Assembly: GCA_929200455.1 (NCBI GenBank)
Contig: CAKMZR010000133.1
Coordinates: 1-5,055, forward strand
Direction of reading: 5' to 3'
DNA length: 5,055 nt
Source of the DNA: an uncultured Alphaproteobacteria bacterium
GTDB taxonomy: Bacteria; Pseudomonadota; Alphaproteobacteria; CAKMZR01
The translations under genes were made by a program, and so were the position numbers. Below are positions 1 to 5,055 of the stretch, piece by piece. The notes beneath the pieces were generated by a model that had not been told where the DNA came from, did no database searches, and worked only from the letters and a program-made list of their open reading frames with translations. How positions within the stretch are numbered: the first letter of the stretch is position 1; each line of letters opens with the position of its first letter.

Positions 1-1
1 G

Positions 2-970
2 GTGATGAGCGTGAAGGAACTGGAAAGGGAGTTGGAGGCGTTGGGAGATTTGGGAGCGGAATGGATGGTGTATGGAGAAGCTTCGTATCCGTCTTTGTTG
101 AGGGAGGTATCGGATCCACCGCCTGTTTTGACTCTTTGGGGCCACAACCATCTTTTGCAAAAAGAGATGGTGGGAATAGTGGGAGCACGTTACAGCACGG
201 CGGTTGGGGATAAGTTGGCGTATGGTATGGGTAGAGATTTTTCTGAGGGTGGTTATGTGGTGGTATCTGGTCTTGCACGTGGAATTGATGCGAAGGCACA
301 CGAGGGTTCGCTGCAGAAGGGTACGGTGGGGGTGATGGGTTCAGGTTTTCACCATATGTACCCGGAGGAGAACAAGAAGCTATTTGAGCAGATAAAGGAT
401 GTGGGTCTTCTTGTGAGCGAGCATTCTCCGTGGGTGGGTGTTCAGGGGAAATTGTTTCCGAGACGGAATAGGATTATAGCGGGATTGTCGCGAGGGGTTG
501 TGGTGATAGAGGGTTCGATAAAGTCTGGTTCTTTGATAACGGCACAGATGGCGTTGGATTATGATCGAGAGGTTTTTGCGGTGCCTGGTTCTCCGTTGGA
601 TGGTCGTAGCAAGGGTTGTCATAAGTTGATAAAGGAGGGAGCGCATTTGGTGGAGAGTGCCTTTGATGTGATGGAGGTTTTGAAGGGTTATGAGGGAGGT
701 GTTTTGAAGATGGGTTCTAGGGAGATGACGTTTCGTTTTTCTTTTGGAGATGAAGAGATTCGGGAGGAGGAAGAGGATGTATTGGAACGCTTGAGGGAGG
801 AATTGATGGTTAAGGTATCGTATGTACCTGTATTGGTGGATGACTTAATAGGGGGATTGGTTTATTCTCCGCGGGTGTGCCTGAGTGTACTGGCGGATTT
901 GGAGCTTGCGGGCAAGGTGAGGATAGAGTCTGGTGGTTATGTATTGTTGAATGAGGAAGCAGAGAAATGA
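2..970 (+). CDS. dprA: DprA/Smf DNA-processing protein, 5' partial
   Basis: DprA binds incoming single-stranded DNA in the cytoplasm and loads RecA onto it during natural transformation; it is also widespread in bacteria not known to be competent. The 322 visible residues hold the Rossmann-like DprA core. Recognisable parts are the lead-in YPSLLREVSDPPPVLTLWG (29-47), VGAR (60-63), SGLARGIDAKAHEG (89-102), FPRRNRIIAG (152-161), the SGSLITA loop (175-181) and FAVPGSPLD (192-200). A C-terminal winged-helix-like region follows at about 255-316. The usual N-terminal helical (SAM/HhH-like) part of the family is absent, and the frame is open to base 2, so the gene very probably begins left of the window; the GTG at 2-4 is not a convincing start. 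The TGA stop overlaps the purA ATG, which suggests a shared transcript. Codons are strongly G- and T-ending. The family call is firm; activity in transformation is inferred. Confidence 0.95.
   Translation: MMSVKELERELEALGDLGAEWMVYGEASYPSLLREVSDPPPVLTLWGHNHLLQKEMVGIVGARYSTAVGDKLAYGMGRDFSEGGYVVVSGLARGIDAKAHEGSLQKGTVGVMGSGFHHMYPEENKKLFEQIKDVGLLVSEHSPWVGVQGKLFPRRNRIIAGLSRGVVVIEGSIKSGSLITAQMALDYDREVFAVPGSPLDGRSKGCHKLIKEGAHLVESAFDVMEVLKGYEGGVLKMGSREMTFRFSFGDEEIREEEEDVLERLREELMVKVSYVPVLVDDLIGGLVYSPRVCLSVLADLELAGKVRIESGGYVLLNEEAEK
953..959 (+). promoter_or_regulatory. Ribosome binding site of purA
   Basis: GAGGAAG lies seven bases before the ATG at 967, inside the last codons of dprA. It supports ATG 967 as the purA start and fits translation coupled to dprA. 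Confidence 0.7.
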
Positions 971-2289
971 AAGAGAAGAAAGACGGACGTCACGAGCAAG
1001 CGTTGACGGTATTTGGCTGTCAGTGGGGAGACGAGGGTAAGGGTAAGCTGGTGGATTGGTTGGCGGATAGTTATGACGTGGTGGTGAGGTTTCAGGGGGG
1101 ACATAATGCGGGACACACGTTGGTGGTGGATGGAAAGACGGTGAAGTTGAATGTGTTGCCGTCGGGAGTGGTGAGGAAGGATTGTGTGAATGTGGTGGGG
1201 AATGGTGTGGTTGTGGATCCGTTTGCGTTGGTGGAGGAGATGGGTCGTCTTGAGGATTTGGGTTATGGATTGGATTCTGAGAGGCTGAGGTTGTCGGAAC
1301 GTGCACATATGATTTTGCCTGTGCATGTGGAATTGGATTGTGCGCGAGAGTTGCAAGCGGAGAAGGGTAAGATAGGCACGACGGGTCGTGGCATAGGTCC
1401 GGCGTATGAGGACAAAGTGGGAAGGCGTGGATTTAGGTTGGGAGATTTGCGTGATATTGGGGGTATGAGGGCGGATGTTCGGATGAGGTCATTGTTGTGG
1501 CATCACAATGCGTTGCGTGTGTCGTTGGGATTGGCTGAGGTGGGTGAGGATTTTATTTTGGAGGGCTTGGCGGGCATATCTGAGTTGTTGTTGCCGTATG
1601 TGGGGGATGTTTCGCGTGAGCTTGGGGCTTGGAGGTCGGGGGGCAAGAGTGTTTTGTTTGAGGGAGCACAAGGAGCGATGTTGGATATGGACTATGGGAC
1701 GTATCCTTATGTGACGTCTTCGAACACGTTGCCTGGTCAAGTGGCGACGGGTTCTGGTCTTTTTATGGAAGGATATGTTTTGGGCGTGGCGAAGGCGTAC
1801 ACGACGAGGGTAGGTTCAGGACCTATGGTGAGTGATCTTTCGGGTACGGGAGAGGGAATAATGTTGCGGGATCGAGGAGAGGAGTACGGTACGGTGACGG
1901 GTCGTGAGCGTAGGTGTGGATGGTTTGATTTGGTACAGATGAGGCACGTGTGTCAGTTGGGAGGGGTGGATGGTTTGGCGTTGACGAAGCTGGACGTGTT
2001 GGATGGTTTTGACGAGATTTATGTGTGTGAGGCGTATGAGCATGGGGGAGAGAGGTTTTATGAGATGCCTCTTGATGTGAGGGTTCAGGAGGTAGCGAAG
2101 CCTGTATGGAGGAAATTTTCTGGTTGGAAGGGCAAGTCACACGTGGGCGTGCGTAGACGCGAGGACGTGGCGTCAGAGGCGTTATCGTATGTATCGTATC
2201 TTGAGGAGGCGTTGGAGGTTTCGATAGAGTTTTTGTCTGTGGGAGCATCGCGTGATGCGACTATTGTGATGAAAGATTTGACTTTCTGA
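967..2289 (+). CDS. purA: Adenylosuccinate synthetase
   Basis: PurA is cytoplasmic and catalyses the first committed step from IMP to AMP: IMP + aspartate + GTP gives adenylosuccinate + GDP + phosphate. The 440-residue product is close to the usual bacterial length (about 430). Visible motifs are the GTP-binding loop QWGDEGKGK (19-27, catalytic Asp22), GGHNAGHT (44-51, His50 matching the catalytic His of the E. coli enzyme), IGTTGRGIGPAYEDK (136-150, the family active-site signature, with Lys150 and Arg153), EGAQG (232-236), the TRVGSGP loop (280-286), TGRERRCGW (311-319) and the guanine-binding TKLD (340-343). The ATG overlaps the dprA stop as ATGA and has a good ribosome binding site; the start gives about eight residues more than many PurA proteins, with no other Met before the P-loop. 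The 3' end overlaps the convergent cobM by 29 bases. No key residue is missing, so the enzyme should be active. Confidence 0.98.
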   Translation: MKEKKDGRHEQALTVFGCQWGDEGKGKLVDWLADSYDVVVRFQGGHNAGHTLVVDGKTVKLNVLPSGVVRKDCVNVVGNGVVVDPFALVEEMGRLEDLGYGLDSERLRLSERAHMILPVHVELDCARELQAEKGKIGTTGRGIGPAYEDKVGRRGFRLGDLRDIGGMRADVRMRSLLWHHNALRVSLGLAEVGEDFILEGLAGISELLLPYVGDVSRELGAWRSGGKSVLFEGAQGAMLDMDYGTYPYVTSSNTLPGQVATGSGLFMEGYVLGVAKAYTTRVGSGPMVSDLSGTGEGIMLRDRGEEYGTVTGRERRCGWFDLVQMRHVCQLGGVDGLALTKLDVLDGFDEIYVCEAYEHGGERFYEMPLDVRVQEVAKPVWRKFSGWKGKSHVGVRRREDVASEALSYVSYLEEALEVSIEFLSVGASRDATIVMKDLTF

Positions 2290-3079
2290 AGATGTGGTGG
2301 TGTGAGGGGTTATAGAGGGAAGACTGTGTTTGTGAGGTATGGTCTTGTGGTATGAGGAGTCCTTTTCCGACGAGGATGAGTGCGGTCCGCGTGATGCGTT
2401 GTTTTTTGACCTGTTCGCGAATAGATTTTAGGTTTCCGGTAATAATTTGCTGGTCTGGCCATGAGACGCGGTAGAGTACGGCGACGGGACAGTCATCGCC
2501 GAGTATGGGCGAGAGATTTTTGACGACGGATGCGAGGTTATTGATGCTGAGGTGTATGGCGAGGGTGGCCCCTGTTTTTGCGAAGTTTTCGAGAGTTTCT
2601 TGGTTGGGCATGGAGGTTGAGCGTACGGAGGTTCGTGTGAGGACGACGGATTGTACGACGTTGGGAATGGAGAGTTCTGTGCCGAGGGCTGCTGCTGCTG
2701 CTGCGAAAGCGGGTACGCCGGGGATGATGGTGGTTGGGATATTGAGGGCGTGTAGCCGTTCGATTTGTTCGAAGATGGCACCGTAGAGGGAGGGATCTCC
2801 TGAGTGCACGCGTGCGACGGCTTGATTGTTTTTGTAAGCGAGAGCGGCTGTATCGATGATGTCATCGAGTACCATGGAAGAGGAATCGATGACGGTGGCG
2901 GAGGGTTGAGTCCAAGAGAGTATTTCTTCGCTGACGAGGGATCCTGCATAGAGGACGAGTTGTGCGTTGAGGATGGTATTTTTTCCTCTTACGGTGATGA
3001 GGTCAGCGGCACCGGGTCCTGCTCCGACGAAGGAGACGCCGATGAAGGGTTCAGGATTGGACGTCAACGTTCTGTCCAT
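2261..3079 (-). CDS. cobM: Precorrin-4 C11-methyltransferase (CobM/CbiF family)
   Basis: This S-adenosylmethionine-dependent enzyme methylates C11 of precorrin-4 (or cobalt-precorrin-4) to give the precorrin-5 stage of corrin-ring synthesis. The 272-residue protein shows the tetrapyrrole-methylase fold: FVGAGPGAADLITVRG (17-32) at the SAM site, VARVHSGDPSLYGAIFEQ (88-105), IIPGVPAFAAAAAALGTEL (118-136), VLTRTS (146-151), TGATLAIHLSI (169-179), CPVAVLYRVSWPDQ (197-210) and ILVGKGL (235-241). The tail SLYNPSHHHIFR (254-265) resembles the family's usual C-terminal SALYxPxHxHxFR pattern. CobM (aerobic route) is preferred over CbiF by overall resemblance to alphaproteobacterial proteins, but the two cannot be separated safely here. 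The start overlaps the end of grpE by 29 bases and has only a weak AGAAAG upstream, so translation is probably coupled to grpE. No other cobalamin gene is in view. The protein is rich in Asn, Gln, Ser, Thr and His, matching its C- and A-rich coding strand. Confidence 0.93.
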   Translation of the reverse strand: MDRTLTSNPEPFIGVSFVGAGPGAADLITVRGKNTILNAQLVLYAGSLVSEEILSWTQPSATVIDSSSMVLDDIIDTAALAYKNNQAVARVHSGDPSLYGAIFEQIERLHALNIPTTIIPGVPAFAAAAAALGTELSIPNVVQSVVLTRTSVRSTSMPNQETLENFAKTGATLAIHLSINNLASVVKNLSPILGDDCPVAVLYRVSWPDQQIITGNLKSIREQVKKQRITRTALILVGKGLLIPQDHTSQTQSSLYNPSHHHIFRKSNLSSQ

Positions 3080-3686
3080 TTACTTTCTGTTGGTGGGATC
3101 GGGAATTGACGACGACTCTGCATGGTTTGAGGAGTCTATCAAAGAGGAGGTATCCGGGTTCGACGACGAAAGCGATGACGCCGGGTTCTAGGGTTTGATC
3201 TTTTGTTTCGCTCATGGCTTCGTGTTGTTGAGGGTTGAAGGGGTCACCTTTTTGGGGTTTGATGAGGGTGAGGTTATGTTTTTGGAAGATATTTCTTATT
3301 TCGGATTCGATCATGGAGAGTCCTTGATGCAGGGCTTTTCCATGGGAGTCTTCTTGTGTCTCCATATCGTCGACAGGTGTGAGTTCAAGTGCACGGGTGA
3401 AGTTGTCGACGACGGGAATGAGGTCTTTGATGAGTGCACTATGGGCGTAACGAGCGAATTCTTCTTTTTCTTTTTCGAGACGTCGTCGGCTATTTTCCAT
3501 TTCAGCGATGGCACGCATGGCTTTGTCTTGCCAATCTTTTGAGGCTGCGAGGGCTTCACTGAGTTCCTGTTGAAGGTCTGCGATGATTTGTTCGTTGTCT
3601 GAGTTTTGATTTTCGTAAATTTCTGAGCGTTCTTCTGAGATGTCGTCTTGAGGATTTTTTGGAGATTCTGGAGGGGAAGAGGACAT
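3051..3686 (-). CDS. grpE: Nucleotide exchange factor GrpE
   Basis: GrpE is the cytoplasmic cochaperone that releases ADP from DnaK and so resets the DnaK/DnaJ folding cycle. The 211-residue product has the expected parts: an acidic, disordered N-terminal tail (about 1-30), a long charged helix for dimer formation (about 31-85, including AEMENSRRRLEKEKEEFARYA at 61-81), the helical bundle with LIKDLIPVVDNFTRAL (85-100) and the C-terminal beta domain. The GrpE signature is present as FNPQQHEAM (150-158) followed by EPGYLLFDRLLKPCRVVV (176-193); the position before Arg190, usually Ala, is Cys. The frame is open for 20 more codons to an ATG at 3746, but that stretch (MITIPIVNFLLF) is not GrpE-like. 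ATG 3686 has an AAGGA eight bases upstream and was chosen. grpE is the first gene of a leftward pair with cobM, not next to hrcA or dnaK. I see no CIRCE element upstream. Confidence 0.97.
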   Translation of the reverse strand: MSSSPPESPKNPQDDISEERSEIYENQNSDNEQIIADLQQELSEALAASKDWQDKAMRAIAEMENSRRRLEKEKEEFARYAHSALIKDLIPVVDNFTRALELTPVDDMETQEDSHGKALHQGLSMIESEIRNIFQKHNLTLIKPQKGDPFNPQQHEAMSETKDQTLEPGVIAFVVEPGYLLFDRLLKPCRVVVNSRSHQQKVNGQNVDVQS

Positions 3687-3694
3687 AATTTTTT

Positions 3695-3699
3695 TCCTT
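3695..3699 (-). promoter_or_regulatory. Ribosome binding site of grpE
   Basis: AAGGA on the minus strand stands eight bases before the ATG at 3686, followed by an A/T-rich spacer. It decides between this start and the upstream in-frame ATG at 3746. Confidence 0.7.
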
Positions 3700-3726
3700 G
3701 GATGGAGGGGGAACAGTAAGAAATTT

Positions 3727-3740
3727 ACTATAGGGATAGT
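3727..3740 (-). promoter_or_regulatory. Inverted repeat with -10-like sequence upstream of grpE
   Basis: ACTAT-AGGG-ATAGT is a perfect 5-base inverted repeat with a four-base centre, 40 bases upstream of the grpE start. Read on the minus strand it gives CCCTATAGT, which contains TATAGT (5 of 6 with the sigma70 -10 consensus); CCCTAT also resembles the -10 of heat-shock sigma-32 (RpoH) promoters. The distance to the start would suit a leader of about 30 bases. A clear -35 at the right spacing is missing: CTTG and TTGGCA occur further upstream, but about 27-30 bases away. It could be a promoter, an operator or chance. Confidence 0.25.
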
Positions 3741-3823
3741 TATCAAAAAAAGCGAGATTTGCCAACAAGGAATTTTCTGCAGGTGGAAGGAGAAAAAGGG
3801 TTTTGTGAGGAGATTCTAGGTGA

Positions 3824-3840
3824 CAAGATGTGATATCTTG
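3824..3840. repeat. 6-bp inverted repeat upstream of the ABC transporter gene
   Basis: CAAGAT-GTGAT-ATCTTG is a perfect 6-base inverted repeat with a five-base centre, 46 bases before the transporter start. No T-run follows, so it is not a terminator. Position and symmetry would fit an operator or a small leader hairpin, but a repeat this short can arise by chance. Confidence 0.35.
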
Positions 3841-3867
3841 ATTAGCGTAAGGGGTTTGATGAGTATA

Positions 3868-3873
3868 GAGAGG
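3868..3873 (+). promoter_or_regulatory. Weak, distant ribosome binding site of the ABC transporter
   Basis: GAGAGG lies 13 bases before the ATG at 3887, across a T-rich spacer. This is longer than ideal, but the in-frame ATGs at 3908 and 3920 have no better site at a usable distance, and an in-frame stop (TAG) at 3866-3868 limits the gene upstream. Confidence 0.4.
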
Positions 3874-3886
3874 TCATTTATTTTTT

Positions 3887-5055
3887 ATGTCGTATCCTTC
3901 CCCGCCTATGGATCAGGAGATGCTGAGAGGTTTTTCTGCACACTGGTTATCGCTTCGCTCTTTTTTGGGTTATATATGGCGAGATGATCGTCCGTGGATG
4001 AAGCTGCAGGTGGTGTTGACGTTTGTTTTTATGATCTTGGGACAGGTTTTGTTGGGGGTGGTGCCCTTGTTGTACAAGTGGCTGACGGACAGTTTGACGT
4101 CTTACGAGGAGGTGAGGTTTTCTGGGGAGTTGTTGTCTCCGGCGATGGTGGTTATTTTTTTGTTATTGGGAGTGGGGAGCATGAGGCTTTTGCAGTCTGT
4201 GTGCAGTGAGCTGAGTTCGTGGTTTTTTAATGAGGCACGCGTGGTGGCGACGCGAGATTTGGCGGTGGATGTATTTGCGCATCTTCATCGTATGAGCATG
4301 AGGTTTCACATAGACAGGAGGACGGGTGGACTGGCACGTGTGATAGAGCGTGGGGTGAGGAGCGTAGAGTTTTTGCTGACCTTTGTTCTTTTGAACACGT
4401 TGCCCTTATTTTTTCAGTTGGTGATATCGTTGAGTTTGATAGGGTATTATTTGGGTGTATGGATATCATTTTTTGTATTTTTGACATTGTGTATCTACAT
4501 TTGGTTTACGTTTAAGGTGAGTGAGTGGCGTATGGGCTTGCGTCGAGAGATGAACAATCTGGACACGGATGCGAATGCGAAGGCGGTGGACAGTTTGATT
4601 AATTTTGAGACGGTGAGATATTTTACGAATGAGAAGTACGAGGTGGACAGGTTTTCTGATGTGGTGAGGGCGTACAATGGTTGGCAGATTCGTGTGGTGA
4701 GGAGTTTGTCGCTTTTGAACGTGGGGCAGTCATTTATATTGGCGGTGAGTTTGATGGTGGTATCCTTTGTTGTGGTGTTTGATGTGTTGGCGGGCAAGAA
4801 GACGGTGGGAGATTTTGTGATGTTGAACATGTATCTTTTGAGTACATTTTCTCAATTAGGATTTTTGGGCACGATATACCGACAGATTCGGCAGTCGTTG
4901 ACGGACATGGAAGATTTGTTTTCGTTATTGAGGGAGGGGGTGGAGGTACGCGATGCTGAGGACGCGTTGGATTTGGAGTTGGTGAAGGGGGAGGTGTTAT
5001 TTGATGGGGTGAAGTTTTCGTATGGGGGAGAGCGTGTGATATTGGAAGATTTTTC
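3887..5055 (+). CDS. ATM1/HMT1-family ABC half-transporter (permease-ATPase), 3' partial
   Basis: The frame is open from ATG 3887 to the right edge: 389 codons with no stop. The product is an inner-membrane exporter half. Relatives are mitochondrial Atm1 (exports a sulfur/glutathione compound needed for cytosolic Fe-S assembly) and the bacterial Atm1 of Novosphingobium (glutathione and metal-glutathione export). An amphipathic N-terminus (1-39) is followed by six probable membrane helices, near 40-66, 85-105, 163-185, 187-208, 278-300 and 306-330. Family-typical stretches are HRMSMRFHIDRRTGGLARVIERG (134-156), DTDANAKAVDSLINFETVRYF (226-246), GQSFILAVSL (280-289), TVGDFVMLN (306-314) and FLGTIYRQIRQSLTDMEDLF (326-345). 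The ATPase domain has only begun (GEVLFDGVKFSYGG, 368-381); Walker A, the signature motif and Walker B lie beyond the window. Such proteins normally have about 600 residues. The substrate cannot be read from sequence; glutathione-linked sulfur or metal is the family-based guess. Confidence 0.93.
   Translation, partial: MSYPSPPMDQEMLRGFSAHWLSLRSFLGYIWRDDRPWMKLQVVLTFVFMILGQVLLGVVPLLYKWLTDSLTSYEEVRFSGELLSPAMVVIFLLLGVGSMRLLQSVCSELSSWFFNEARVVATRDLAVDVFAHLHRMSMRFHIDRRTGGLARVIERGVRSVEFLLTFVLLNTLPLFFQLVISLSLIGYYLGVWISFFVFLTLCIYIWFTFKVSEWRMGLRREMNNLDTDANAKAVDSLINFETVRYFTNEKYEVDRFSDVVRAYNGWQIRVVRSLSLLNVGQSFILAVSLMVVSFVVVFDVLAGKKTVGDFVMLNMYLLSTFSQLGFLGTIYRQIRQSLTDMEDLFSLLREGVEVRDAEDALDLELVKGEVLFDGVKFSYGGERVILEDF

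Larger units (their letters stand above)
3687..3886. other. Divergent intergenic region between grpE and the ABC transporter
   Basis: These 200 bases form the only real intergenic space in the window and must carry the grpE promoter and probably the transporter promoter. The grpE-proximal half is A/T-rich, with a run of seven A at 3745-3751. The middle (about 3781-3820) is purine-rich on the plus strand. Two short inverted repeats are listed separately. I found no convincing -35/-10 pair for the rightward gene, no CIRCE repeat, no tRNA and no small ORF with a ribosome binding site. Confidence 0.6.

Noticed and set aside
845..1356. Two open frames on the minus strand opposite the dprA end and purA
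   Set aside because: They lie antisense to conserved purA motifs, have low-complexity His/Pro/Thr-rich translations and no ribosome binding site. The strand skew leaves few stop codons in these frames.
1823..2248. 141-codon minus-strand frame opposite purA
   Set aside because: It is Pro/Thr/His-rich with no family resemblance, and lies fully inside the firmly identified purA.
2687..2707. GCT triplet run, possible microsatellite
   Set aside because: On the minus strand it encodes the Ala run of the CobM segment GVPAFAAAAAALG, which is a normal feature of this family.
2804..3542. Plus-strand frames of 74 to 115 codons opposite cobM and grpE
   Set aside because: They are antisense shadows: the minus-strand frames carry the CobM and GrpE signatures over the same bases.
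3687..3746. 20-residue N-terminal extension of GrpE from ATG 3746
   Set aside because: The extension is hydrophobic and unlike GrpE, covers the likely promoter, and the start at 3686 has a good ribosome binding site.
3687..3886. CIRCE-type HrcA operator upstream of grpE
   Set aside because: Neither TTAGCACTC nor GAGTGCTAA half-sites are present in the intergenic region.
4227..4830. Minus-strand frames opposite the ABC transporter
   Set aside because: The plus-strand frame is continuous and carries family motifs. These translations are composition-driven and resemble nothing I recognise.
1..5055. A previously undescribed defence, mobile or biosynthetic system
   Set aside because: Every long frame with real coding character belongs to a well-known family, and no repeats, integrases, toxins or unknown conserved genes are visible.

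Overview
The window holds five protein-coding genes packed almost end to end, with one real intergenic region of about 200 bases. It looks like an alphaproteobacterium. The DprA, the PurA, a CobM-type precorrin methylase, the GrpE and an ATM1/HMT1-type half-transporter all read as alphaproteobacterial by residue pattern. I cannot name a genus. Tight packing, overlapping genes, unusual gene partners and a very strong strand composition bias would suit a rearranged or host-associated lineage, but that is inference. I found no transposase, tRNA, rRNA, CRISPR array or phage gene.

Layout: (1) Plus strand, 2-970: the 3' part of dprA, cut off by the left edge. (2) Plus strand, 967-2289: purA, complete, joined to dprA by an ATGA stop/start overlap. 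(3) Minus strand, 2261-3079: cobM, convergent with purA and overlapping its end by 29 bases. (4) Minus strand, 3051-3686: grpE, upstream of cobM in the same direction and overlapping its start by 29 bases. (5) 3687-3886: a divergent intergenic region with two short inverted repeats. (6) Plus strand, 3887 to the right edge: an ATM1-family ABC half-transporter. Its membrane domain is complete and its ATPase domain has only just begun when the window ends.

The genes form two probable transcription units plus the start of a third: dprA-purA (rightward), grpE-cobM (leftward) and the transporter (rightward). They do not form an obvious pathway. They cover DNA uptake/recombination, AMP synthesis, cobalamin synthesis, protein folding and probably thiol or metal-sulfur export. 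All are housekeeping or well-known families, and I see no undescribed system.

The most striking property is compositional. The plus strand is rich in G and poor in C whichever strand is coding. Plus-strand genes therefore use TTG, GTG, GGG and AGG codons heavily, while the minus-strand genes use C- and A-ending codons and encode Asn/Gln/His/Pro/Ser-rich proteins.
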